A DNA stretch of 64,000 nt from Pelagibacterales bacterium SAG-MED15. GTDB lineage: Bacteria; Pseudomonadota; Alphaproteobacteria; Pelagibacterales; Pelagibacteraceae. The notes under the pieces were generated by a model, which did not search any database, was not told the DNA's origin, and worked only from the letters and a program-made list of their open reading frames with translations. The DNA lies in assembly GCA_014654065.1 (NCBI GenBank), contig JACWDM010000001.1, positions 124,001 to 188,000 of the forward strand, in the 5' to 3' direction. Numbering within the stretch: position 1 is the first letter of the stretch; each line of letters opens with the position of its first letter. The translations under genes were made by a program, and so were the position numbers. Positions 45,726 through 53,947 of the stretch are shown here, piece after piece.

Positions 45726-46736
45726 TTAAAGTGATGCTTTGATTGCTTTTTTAGCTTTTCCAGAAACCCATTTAGACCAAACGTCCTCTTGAGTTTTAAG
45801 AAATTCTACAGCTGCATCCGCACCTTCAGCTTGGTTTTCTCCCATCCAAACTAACATACCATTCATCACTGGACCTGGATAAACTCTTTTCTTAAGATAT
45901 TTCATACCATCTTTTCCAGCACTTTTTTTGAAATTGTCTGTAGCTACTGTGAAAACCTCAGATTTAACCCATGAAGATTTCTTAGGGTTAGCACATTCTT
46001 GTTCTGGTTTCGATAAACAATTATCCCAGTTATCTTTTCCAGCATATTCACCCATATCAACAGCTATCATTCCGTATTTTCCAATTAAAGCAGTTGGCGA
46101 CCAATAGTATCCAAACCAGTTTTCGCCTCTTTCGGCAGCCTTAGCAATTGAACCATCAAGTCCAGCTGCTGAACCAGTCTCAACAATTTTCCAACCTTTA
46201 CTTTCCATTTCCCATGCTCTGAAATGGTTTCTGTTACTTAGTTCACAGTTCCATCCTGGAGGACAAATATGAAATCCACCTTTTGATGGATCTTCTGGGT
46301 GTGGAAAAAGATCAGGTCTTTTTAAAATTGCATCAGCAGTTGTTAATTCTGGATATTTTTCTAAAGTAGCAGGTAATACCCACCATCCTTCACCTAAACC
46401 AGTAATCGGAGCTTTATTAATTGAATGAAGCTTTCCTTCAGCTACAGCTTTTTCTAGTTCAACAATAGCAGCATTAGCCCAAAACTCAGGAGCTACATCC
46501 GGCTCACCTTTTTCTTGCATAGATGTAAAAGTTGGCATCGTTGCACCAGGCACTAGCTCAACTTCACAACCATAACCTTTTTCTAGTATAACTTTATCAA
46601 CTTCAGCCATGAAATTTGCAGAAGCCCAGTTCATGTTTGCAATTGATATCTTCCCGCACGCAGCATTCGCAATTCCACTAAAAGAAGTGAAACCTAGAAT
46701 TACTAAAGCAGAAAGTAATATTTTTTTGATTTTCAT
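45726..46736 (-). CDS. proX: Betaine-type ABC transporter substrate-binding protein
   Basis: A 336-residue periplasmic binding protein of the OpuAC/ProX family with signal peptide MKIKKILLSALVILGFTSFS and cleavage after ANA near residue 25. Mature residues include NMNWASANF, PEFWANAA, GEGWWVLP and GYYWSPTALIG, giving several Trp residues for a quaternary-amine cage, plus Cys pairs (CPPGWNC, CLSKPEQEC) that may form disulphides. It is distinct from TmoX in sequence. Its divergent neighbour is bhmT across a 276-base control region, suggesting betaine or DMSP as ligand. Confidence 0.85.
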   Translation of the reverse strand: MKIKKILLSALVILGFTSFSGIANAACGKISIANMNWASANFMAEVDKVILEKGYGCEVELVPGATMPTFTSMQEKGEPDVAPEFWANAAIVELEKAVAEGKLHSINKAPITGLGEGWWVLPATLEKYPELTTADAILKRPDLFPHPEDPSKGGFHICPPGWNCELSNRNHFRAWEMESKGWKIVETGSAAGLDGSIAKAAERGENWFGYYWSPTALIGKYGMIAVDMGEYAGKDNWDNCLSKPEQECANPKKSSWVKSEVFTVATDNFKKSAGKDGMKYLKKRVYPGPVMNGMLVWMGENQAEGADAAVEFLKTQEDVWSKWVSGKAKKAIKASL

Positions 46737-46800
46737 TATTTTCCCTTTGTTAAATTTAACTGCTTAAATTGAACACATTGGCCTCTAAAAAGCAAATCAG

Positions 46801-46819
46801 TTTCAACTTAAAGTTGAAA
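46801..46819. promoter_or_regulatory. 19-base palindrome in the proX-bhmT divergent region
   Basis: TTTCAACTTAAAGTTGAAA is a perfect palindrome about a central base. The one-base loop cannot form a good hairpin, so a dimeric repressor or activator site is more likely. It lies 65 bases upstream of the proX-like start and 194 bases upstream of bhmT. Confidence 0.5.
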
Positions 46820-46964
46820 TAAAAATGTCTTTTATAAGGAATAATTTTATAATAATTTTTTAATTAATGAAAAAAGTATCAATTAATAATCAAATTGGTT
46901 TTAAATTTAATTTAAATTGTAAAACAGTTTTTCAACAATCAATTATAAGAGATAGTTACTAAAA

Positions 46965-47011
46965 TTTTCCTCGAATTTAAGAAAAATTAATTACAATTTA
47001 AAGGAGGAAAA
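46965..47011 (+). promoter_or_regulatory. Strong bhmT ribosome binding site with an upstream complementary strand
   Basis: AAAGGAGG (47000-47007) precedes the bhmT ATG by 5 bases. TTTTCCTC at 46965-46972 is exactly complementary to GAGGAAAA at 47004-47011, with a 31-base loop, so the leader RNA could hide the ribosome site. This would suit translational control of a methionine-synthesis gene, but I could not match the leader to a named riboswitch. The remaining 46737-46964 is AT-rich with no gene seen. Confidence 0.4.
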
Positions 47012-47012
47012 A

Positions 47013-48071
47013 ATGAAAAAAAATTTAATTAAAAGATTAAACGAAGGCCCGGTTCTTTGTGCTGAAGGATACTTGTTTGCTATGGAAAGAAGAGGATATC
47101 TATCTGCTGGAGCTTTTGTACCAGAGGTAGTTTTGGAGCACCCAGAAGTAGTTACACAATTACATAAAGAGTTTATAAGATCTGGCTCTGATGTTGTGCA
47201 AGCTTTTACTTATTACGGACATAGGGAAAAGTTGAGATTAATTGGTAAAGAAGATTTACTTGAGCCATTGCAAAAAAATGCCTTAAAAATTGCAAAAGAT
47301 GCAGCAAAAGAATTTAAAGATCTAGATCTTATGGTTTGTGGTGATGTTGCAAATACAAATATTTATAACCCAACAGATAAAAAATCTCATGCTGAATGTC
47401 AAAAAATGTATGAGGAACAAGTGAAATGGGCAAAAGAAGCTGGAGTAGATTTTGTAATTGCGGAAACAATTAATTGGACAGGAGAAATGGAAATAGCTTT
47501 AAAAGCAATTAAACAAGAAGGTCTAATAGCTGTCGCTAATTTTGCAATACCAAAAGGAGATTTAACTAGAGAAGGTCATACACCAGAAGATGCTTGTAAA
47601 ATGATGGAAGACCAAGGTGCGGATGTTGTTGGATTAAATTGTTACAGAGGACCAGAAATGACAATGAAACTAATAAAGAAAATAAGAGATAAAGTTTCTT
47701 GCCACGTCGCTGCTCTGCCAGTTCCTTATCGAACCTCGGAAGAGTATCCTGGTTTTTTAAACCAACCAAAAGATACTGTTGATCCAGATTGTAAATGTAT
47801 ACCAGGTGATAATATTTTTCCGGTAGCTCTCGATCATTTGTATTGCAATAGATTTGAAATGGGAGAATTTGCGAAAGATTGTAAAGAAATGAATGTGAAT
47901 TTCATTGGAATATGTTGTGGAGCCGAGGCTCACCATGTCCGAGAGATGGCAGTTGCACTTGGAAGAAAACCAGAGTCTTATAAATATTATCCAGACATAA
48001 GTAGACATTGGCTTCATGGAAAAGATAAATCTTTCTTAGAACTAAATACCAGTATGAAGAAAAAATATTAA
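47013..48071 (+). CDS. bhmT: Betaine-homocysteine S-methyltransferase family protein
   Basis: A 352-residue zinc-dependent methyltransferase that moves a methyl from glycine betaine (or possibly DMSP) to homocysteine, giving methionine and dimethylglycine. Zinc ligands Cys210 (GLNCYRGP), Cys301 and Cys302 (GICCGAEAHH) correspond to the three cysteines of the family. ELDAVH-type homocysteine contacts are replaced by QAFTYYGH near 63-70, as usual in this group. It heads a 12-gene plus-strand run and the next gene, dimethylglycine dehydrogenase, starts one base after its stop. The pair gives methionine synthesis followed by catabolism of the leftover dimethylglycine. Confidence 0.88.
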   Translation: MKKNLIKRLNEGPVLCAEGYLFAMERRGYLSAGAFVPEVVLEHPEVVTQLHKEFIRSGSDVVQAFTYYGHREKLRLIGKEDLLEPLQKNALKIAKDAAKEFKDLDLMVCGDVANTNIYNPTDKKSHAECQKMYEEQVKWAKEAGVDFVIAETINWTGEMEIALKAIKQEGLIAVANFAIPKGDLTREGHTPEDACKMMEDQGADVVGLNCYRGPEMTMKLIKKIRDKVSCHVAALPVPYRTSEEYPGFLNQPKDTVDPDCKCIPGDNIFPVALDHLYCNRFEMGEFAKDCKEMNVNFIGICCGAEAHHVREMAVALGRKPESYKYYPDISRHWLHGKDKSFLELNTSMKKKY

Positions 48072-48072
48072 C

Positions 48073-50478
48073 ATGGAAAAAAATGCAAAAGTCGTAATTA
48101 TTGGTGGAGGTGTAGTTGGTTGTTCGATACTTTACCATCTATCAAAATTTGGATTAAAAGATTGCATTCTTTTAGAGAGAAATGAACTAACTTCCGGTTC
48201 ATCTTGGCATGCAGCTGGCAATGTTCATGTTATTTCATCAGACCCAAATATTTCAAGAATGATGGCCTATACAATTGGTTTATATAAAGAGATAGAAAAA
48301 GAGTCTGGCCATTCAGTAGGTTTTAAGCCAAGTGGAGGATTTTATTTAGCCTCAAATGATGTTTGGGCAGAGTATCTAAAAAGGGAAAGATCTAAAGCAA
48401 GATATATGGGCTTAGATCAAGAATTTATTTCATTAGAAGAAGTTAAAAAGAAAAATCCACTTATTGATCCATCTAAATATTTATTAGCATTATGGGATCC
48501 TATTGATGGTGAAGTTGATCCATCAGGTGTTACGTATGCTTTTGCAAAAGCAGCAAAAGTTCATGGTGGAAAGTATTATACTCACACAGTTGTTAAAGAC
48601 ACTAAACAAAAACCAGATGGATCGTGGGATGTATTCACAGACAAAGGAAATATAAACGCTGAAATAATTATAAATGCTGGCGGTTTATGGGCTAGAGAAG
48701 TTGGTAAACTCTCTGGTATCGACTTACCAGTTCAACCGATGGAGCATCATTATTTAATTACAGAGGCGATACCTGAAATTGAAGCAATGGGGGAACAACG
48801 ACTTCCAATAGGGACAGATTTTGAAGGGAATATTTATTTTAGACAAGAAGGAAAAGGAATGTTACTTGGTACTTACGAACCAAAATCTACACCTTGGAAG
48901 GTAGACGGAACTCCAATGAATTTTGGTCATGAACTTTTAGAACCAAAATTGGAAAATATACAAGATCGTCTTGCAATTGGATTTAAAAGAATGCCAGCAT
49001 TAGAAAAAGCAGGAATTAAAAATATTGTTAATGGGCCATTTACTTTTGGACCAGACGGCAGTCCTTTAATTGGGCCGGTACCAGGCATGAAAAATTATTG
49101 GGTAGCAGTTGGTGTAATGGCAGGATTTTGTCAAGGTGGTGGTGTTGGGAAATGTATAGCTGAATGGATAATTGATGGAGAACCGTCAATTGATGTATGG
49201 GCAATGGATGTTGCGCGATTTGGAGAATATGCAACTCCTCAATACGGAACCATAAAATCTTCAGAAAACTATGAAAGAAGATTTATTATGACTTTTCCAA
49301 ACGAAACATTACCAAAAGGTAGAAAACAAAAAACAACTGCATTGTATGATCGTTTTGTAAATCAGGGTGCCGTTATGGGAGATGGTTTTGGTTTAGAGAG
49401 TGTACTATGGTTTGCAAATAATAAAGAAGACGCATACGAAGAACCAACAATTAAAAGATCTCGATCTCACAGCTATGTTTCTAAAGAAGTAATCAATGTA
49501 AGAGAAAATGTAGGAGTAATGGAACTTGCAAATTTTTCAAAACATGAATTTAAGGGACCAGACTCTAAAAAATTTTTAGATTACGTAATGGCTGGAAAAA
49601 TACCTAAGCCAGGGAGAATTTCATTAAGCCCAATGTTAACAAAAAAAGGAAAACTTTATGGTGATCTTACTATTGCTTGCATGGATGAGAATGAATATAT
49701 GATTTTTGGATCTGGAGCAGCTCAAGAGATGCATAGAAGATGGTTTGAAAATCATCTTGGAAAATTTGATGTAAAATATAAAAATCGATCAGATGAATTT
49801 CATGGACTGGCTATATCAGGACCTAAATCGCGAGATGTATTGCAAAAGGTTGTAAGAGAAGAAGTTTCTAATAAAAACTTTAAGTTTAGAGACTCTAAAA
49901 GAATGTATGTGGCTGGCGTTCCAGCGATTGTAAATAGAATTTCTTTCACTGGTGAACTTGGTTATGAAATCTATGTGTCACCTCACTATCAATTAAAATT
50001 ATATGAAGAGTTAACTAATGCTGGAAAGGAATTTAACATTAAACCATTTGGCCTAAGAGCTCTAATGTCCATGAGACTTGAAAAAAATTGGGGTGCTTGG
50101 ACACTTGATTATAGACCTGATTTTACTGCAAAAGAGACTGGCTTAGATACATTTATTAATTGGGATAAAGAATTTATAGGCAAAAAGTTTGCAAAAGCTG
50201 ACAATAGTAAAAACAAACTTATACCAATGATTGTTGAAACAAATGACATAGATGTAACTTATAACGAAGCTGTTTTAAAAAATGATAAAGCAGTTGGTTA
50301 TGTTACTTCGGGGGGTTTTGCTCATTTTGTAAATAAAAGTATTGCATTTAGTTATTTGGATACACAAGAATTAAATTCTGGAAAAGGTATTCAAGTAGAA
50401 ATTAATGGCGATCTATTTAATTGTTCAATAATTAAAGAACCACTTTATGATCCAAGTGGACAGAAAATGAGGAGCTAA
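48073..50478 (+). CDS. Dimethylglycine dehydrogenase-like FAD-GcvT fusion
   Basis: An 801-residue two-part enzyme. About residues 1-375 are an FAD amine dehydrogenase domain with VVIIGGGVVGCSILYHL (7-23) and SSWHAAG (43-49), whose His46 matches the covalent FAD His of dimethylglycine and sarcosine dehydrogenases. About 430-801 are GcvT domains (RENVGVMELANFSKHEF, GLRALMSMRLEK). It would oxidise an N-methyl group of dimethylglycine or sarcosine and load the C1 unit on THF. It lies between bhmT and a methyltransferase gene, overlapping the latter by one base. Confidence 0.87.
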   Translation: MEKNAKVVIIGGGVVGCSILYHLSKFGLKDCILLERNELTSGSSWHAAGNVHVISSDPNISRMMAYTIGLYKEIEKESGHSVGFKPSGGFYLASNDVWAEYLKRERSKARYMGLDQEFISLEEVKKKNPLIDPSKYLLALWDPIDGEVDPSGVTYAFAKAAKVHGGKYYTHTVVKDTKQKPDGSWDVFTDKGNINAEIIINAGGLWAREVGKLSGIDLPVQPMEHHYLITEAIPEIEAMGEQRLPIGTDFEGNIYFRQEGKGMLLGTYEPKSTPWKVDGTPMNFGHELLEPKLENIQDRLAIGFKRMPALEKAGIKNIVNGPFTFGPDGSPLIGPVPGMKNYWVAVGVMAGFCQGGGVGKCIAEWIIDGEPSIDVWAMDVARFGEYATPQYGTIKSSENYERRFIMTFPNETLPKGRKQKTTALYDRFVNQGAVMGDGFGLESVLWFANNKEDAYEEPTIKRSRSHSYVSKEVINVRENVGVMELANFSKHEFKGPDSKKFLDYVMAGKIPKPGRISLSPMLTKKGKLYGDLTIACMDENEYMIFGSGAAQEMHRRWFENHLGKFDVKYKNRSDEFHGLAISGPKSRDVLQKVVREEVSNKNFKFRDSKRMYVAGVPAIVNRISFTGELGYEIYVSPHYQLKLYEELTNAGKEFNIKPFGLRALMSMRLEKNWGAWTLDYRPDFTAKETGLDTFINWDKEFIGKKFAKADNSKNKLIPMIVETNDIDVTYNEAVLKNDKAVGYVTSGGFAHFVNKSIAFSYLDTQELNSGKGIQVEINGDLFNCSIIKEPLYDPSGQKMRS

Positions 50479-51107
50479 TGGCACAAAAAGATGTAGGAAA
50501 TAAAGTTCCAATTTATAAATTGAAAAAAACAGATGAAGTAATGAAGTATTATGATGAGTGGGGTGAGGGCAATAAATATGACAAAGATATGGTCGATTGG
50601 AACTATACAGGACCTAAAGAAACGACTGAAGTTTTTGTTAAGCATGAAAAAAATAAAGATGCTAAAATATATGATGCTGGCTGTGGCACAGGTTTAGTTG
50701 GTGTTGAATTAAAGAAATATGGGTTTTCAAGTTTTTATGGAGCAGACCTTTCTCAAAAACTTTTAGATTTAGTTCCAAAAGGACTATACAAAAGCTTAGA
50801 TAAGGTAGATTTAAATAAACCAATAAATTGCGAGGATAATTTTTATGATGGCGTGATGTGTGTTGGCACATTTACTTTCGGTCATGTAAAACCTCCAGCT
50901 TTAGATGAATTTATAAGAATCACAAAAAATAAAGGTCTTATCTGTTTTACTATTAATGAAGGAATTCATGAGGAATACGGTTTTGATGAAAAAATAAAAG
51001 AGTTAAAAGTTCAAAATAAATGGAAAGAAATTGAATTTTTTAAGTCAGACTATATTGCAAGTAAAGACGTAAATGCTTGGCTTGGTTTGTATGAAGTGAT
51101 AAAATAA
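50478..51107 (+). CDS. Class I SAM-dependent methyltransferase
   Basis: A 209-residue Rossmann-fold methyltransferase. The SAM site is IYDAGCGTGLVGVEL near 64-78, followed by the acidic end of strand 2 in GADLSQKLLDL near 87-97 and CVGTFTFGHV near 128-137. The N-terminal EWGEGNKYDKDMVDWNY resembles WBSCR27-like methyltransferases. The acceptor is unknown. It is inserted between the dimethylglycine dehydrogenase and the Rieske oxygenase in a coupled operon, so an amine or sulphur osmolyte substrate is possible. Confidence 0.8.
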   Translation: MAQKDVGNKVPIYKLKKTDEVMKYYDEWGEGNKYDKDMVDWNYTGPKETTEVFVKHEKNKDAKIYDAGCGTGLVGVELKKYGFSSFYGADLSQKLLDLVPKGLYKSLDKVDLNKPINCEDNFYDGVMCVGTFTFGHVKPPALDEFIRITKNKGLICFTINEGIHEEYGFDEKIKELKVQNKWKEIEFFKSDYIASKDVNAWLGLYEVIK

Positions 51108-51110
51108 AGT

Positions 51111-52286
51111 ATGTCTGAAATTTACAATATTATAGACAAGAAAAAATTAGATATTGTAAGCAAACCTATTCACGAAGCACATGGTTTACCGAACGAGTGT
51201 TACACTAATAAAGAATATACATTAATCGAGAGAAAAAAATTATTTGAGGATAAGTGGATAGTGATTGGCGCTGCAAGTGCTTTACCTGAAATCGGCGATG
51301 CAAAGCCAATTGATCTCTTAGGAATTCCAATTTTAATAGTCAGAACGAAAGCTAATCAAATTAAAGTTTTTCATAATGTTTGTAGTCACAGGGGCTTAAA
51401 ACTAGTTAGCAAACCAGGGAAAATTAAAAATTTAATAAGATGTCCTTATCACTCTTGGTCATATAATTTGGAGGGTGAGTTGATGGCTACACCACATATT
51501 GGAGGTATGAATATTCATGAAACTCCAAAATTTGAAAAATCAAAAAGTAACTTGAAAGAAATAAGGTCTTATATTTGGTTAGATCTTATTATGATTAATA
51601 TTAATAATAATGAAATCACTTTTGAAGAATACATTAAACCTTTAAGCGATAGATGGGAAGAATTCTGGCCTATAAAAGATAGAGATTTAATAAATCACTC
51701 AAATGATTATGGATATTTCAAGTTAAATGCTAAATGTAACTGGAAATTTGCAATTGAAAATTATTGCGAAAGTTATCATTTGCCTTGGGTGCACCCAGGA
51801 CTAAATTCTTATTCTAAAATAGAAGATCATTACCATATTCAAGGATTACCAAATCGTTTTGCGGGCCAGGGAACTGTTGTCTATAATCCTCGATTTAAGG
51901 GAAACGAAAAGTTTCCATGTTTTCCCAATTGGCCAAAAGATAAAGAAAATATAGCAGAATATGTAGCTTTATTTCCCAACGTTATGCTTGGCATACATAA
52001 AGATCATTATTACGCATATTGGTTAGAACCAATTAACCATGAGTTTACTTTAGAACACATGGAAATATATTATGTAGGAGAAGAGGCTGCCAATGCTAAA
52101 AAATTTAAATCTCTGAGGGAACAAAATCATAAGCAATGGGAAGATATTCAAAAGGAAGATGTTGATATAATTCAAGGAATGCAGATTGGTAGAAATTCTC
52201 CAGTTTATAATGGTGGAAACTTTTCTCCCATAATGGATAATCCAACACATCATTTTCATAAATGGGTAGCACAAAATTTAATTTAA
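51111..52286 (+). CDS. gbcA: Rieske non-heme iron oxygenase, GbcA-like
   Basis: A 391-residue ring-hydroxylating-type oxygenase alpha subunit. Rieske 2Fe-2S ligands are Cys91-x-His93 and Cys111-x2-His114. The mononuclear iron site is in NYCESYHLPWVHPG (His223, His228) with an Asp expected near the end. GbcA-type enzymes demethylate glycine betaine to dimethylglycine plus formaldehyde; related members act on stachydrine or carnitine. The dimethylglycine dehydrogenase two genes upstream supports the betaine reading. No flavin-ferredoxin reductase partner (GbcB) is in the window. It ends directly before the M24 gene. Confidence 0.78.
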   Translation: MSEIYNIIDKKKLDIVSKPIHEAHGLPNECYTNKEYTLIERKKLFEDKWIVIGAASALPEIGDAKPIDLLGIPILIVRTKANQIKVFHNVCSHRGLKLVSKPGKIKNLIRCPYHSWSYNLEGELMATPHIGGMNIHETPKFEKSKSNLKEIRSYIWLDLIMININNNEITFEEYIKPLSDRWEEFWPIKDRDLINHSNDYGYFKLNAKCNWKFAIENYCESYHLPWVHPGLNSYSKIEDHYHIQGLPNRFAGQGTVVYNPRFKGNEKFPCFPNWPKDKENIAEYVALFPNVMLGIHKDHYYAYWLEPINHEFTLEHMEIYYVGEEAANAKKFKSLREQNHKQWEDIQKEDVDIIQGMQIGRNSPVYNGGNFSPIMDNPTHHFHKWVAQNLI

Positions 52287-53522
52287 ATGAAATTTAAAAG
52301 AAAAATAACTTCAGATACAAAATTTACACCAAAATTTATTACCAAAAAAAGATTACGAGAGGATGAAATTAATTTTGATAAATTAAGATCTTATAGGCTT
52401 GATAGAGTTAAAAAAGAATTAGTAAAAAATAATTTAGAAGCTTGTATTTTGTTTGATCCTGTTAATGTTAGATACGCTTTAGACTCGGTTAATATGAGTG
52501 TTTACAACATGCATAATTTAACAAGATATTGTTTTGTACCAGTCAATGGACCAACAATTTTATATGAATATTTTAATTGTGAGATTTTATCTAAAGGCTT
52601 AAATTTAATTGACGAAATTAGGCCAGCAATAACTTGGGATTATTTTAGTAATGGAGATCAAGCAAGTGCTCAATTAAAAAAGTGGATAAACGAAATAAAG
52701 GATCTTTCAAAAAATTATTTTAAAAGTAAGCGTGTTGCAATTGATGTCATAAATGGACCTGCAGTTTCAGAACTTAGCAAAGAAGGAATTGAAGTAGTTG
52801 ATGCTAAATTGATTTTAGAACAGGCAAGGGTAATTAAGTCACCCGATGAACTGACGTGTATGAAAGCTGCATTAGAAGTTGCGGACATAGGTGTTGCAAA
52901 AATGAGAGAAGAATTAAAACCTGGCATGACTGAAGACGAACTCTGGTCGATATTACATAAAACAAATATTGAATATGGTGGTGAATGGATCGAATGCAGA
53001 ATACTTTCTTCAGGTGAAAGAACAAATCCATGGATGCAAGAAAGTAGTAATAAAATAATGCAAACTGGTGAAATAGTTGCTTTTGATACAGATATGGTTG
53101 GTCCATATGGATACTGTGCAGATATTTCAAGAGCATACGTTGTGGGTCATAAATTTAATGATGAACAAAAAAAACTTTATTCAATGGCTACTGATCAAAT
53201 TGATCATAATGCTAGATTAATTAAACCTGGAATGTCTTTTAAAGAATTTATTGAAAAGTCATGGATATTACCTGATGAGTATTATGGAAATCGATATTCG
53301 TGTATGGTTCATGGAATTGGTCTTTGTGATGAGTGGCCACAAATCAAATATCCAACAGACGGAGGCGAGCAGGGTGGAAGTTTTGAAAAAAATATGACAA
53401 TTACATTAGAAAGCTACATTGGAAAAGTTGGTGGCAAAGAAGGAATTAAGCTTGAACAACAATACCTAGTCGGACAAAACGGATTAGAGTTAATGTCTCA
53501 CCATCCTTTAGAAAAAATATAA
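52287..53522 (+). CDS. DddP-like M24 metalloprotein, possible DMSP lyase
   Basis: A 411-residue protein with the creatinase/aminopeptidase (M24) fold. It resembles the DMSP lyase DddP in detail: FDPVNVRYALDSVNM, GGEWIECRILSSGERTNPW and VHGIGLCDEWP have close counterparts there. Asp267, Asp269, Asp279, His342, Glu375 and Glu390 line up with the six metal ligands I recall for Ruegeria DddP, and Asp348 with its catalytic Asp, at nearly constant offsets. DddP cleaves DMSP to DMS and acrylate. Since M24 relatives include non-lyase enzymes, the call remains a strong candidate. It shares one base with the next gene. Confidence 0.72.
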   Translation: MKFKRKITSDTKFTPKFITKKRLREDEINFDKLRSYRLDRVKKELVKNNLEACILFDPVNVRYALDSVNMSVYNMHNLTRYCFVPVNGPTILYEYFNCEILSKGLNLIDEIRPAITWDYFSNGDQASAQLKKWINEIKDLSKNYFKSKRVAIDVINGPAVSELSKEGIEVVDAKLILEQARVIKSPDELTCMKAALEVADIGVAKMREELKPGMTEDELWSILHKTNIEYGGEWIECRILSSGERTNPWMQESSNKIMQTGEIVAFDTDMVGPYGYCADISRAYVVGHKFNDEQKKLYSMATDQIDHNARLIKPGMSFKEFIEKSWILPDEYYGNRYSCMVHGIGLCDEWPQIKYPTDGGEQGGSFEKNMTITLESYIGKVGGKEGIKLEQQYLVGQNGLELMSHHPLEKI

Positions 53523-53932
53523 TGAAAATTATTTTAATCATGGGACTGCCTGGTGCAGGCAAAACAACCTTAGCAAATGAACTTGCGCCAATGGTTAATG
53601 CAAAAAGATTAAATGCTGATGAGGTAAGAAAAGCTGCAAATGATTGGGATTTTTCAGATGAGGGTAGAAAAAGACAAGCAAAAAGAATGGCAAAAGCAGC
53701 ACTTAAACTAAAGGACGAGGGAAATTACGTTGTTGCAGATTTTATTTGCCCAACACCTGAAGCAAGAAGTTTATTTCCAGCTGATTACGTAGTATGGGTT
53801 GATACAATAAAAGAGGGAAGATTTGATGATACTAATAAAATGTTTATAAAACCTGATAAATTTGACTTTCATGTGACTTCCCAAGAAGCGTCGTATTGGG
53901 CACCTAAAATATTTAAAGATATAAAAAAATAA
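53522..53932 (+). CDS. Small P-loop kinase, adenylylsulphate kinase-like
   Basis: A 136-residue nucleotide-binding protein with Walker A GLPGAGKTT near 8-16, RLNADEVRKAANDWDFS near 30-46 and VVADFICPTPEAR near 75-87, which follows the CysC/APS kinase order. It is much shorter than CysC (about 200) and lacks its C-terminal part, so another small acceptor is likely. It starts within the DddP-like stop codon. A small nucleotidyltransferase lies two genes downstream. Confidence 0.75.
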   Translation: MKIILIMGLPGAGKTTLANELAPMVNAKRLNADEVRKAANDWDFSDEGRKRQAKRMAKAALKLKDEGNYVVADFICPTPEARSLFPADYVVWVDTIKEGRFDDTNKMFIKPDKFDFHVTSQEASYWAPKIFKDIKK

Positions 53933-53947
53933 GATAATCAATTTTCT

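Noticed and set aside
46737-47012. A SAM-V or glycine riboswitch upstream of bhmT
   Set aside because: Biologically plausible, but I could not align the leader with a remembered consensus, so only the possible ribosome-site pairing is reported.
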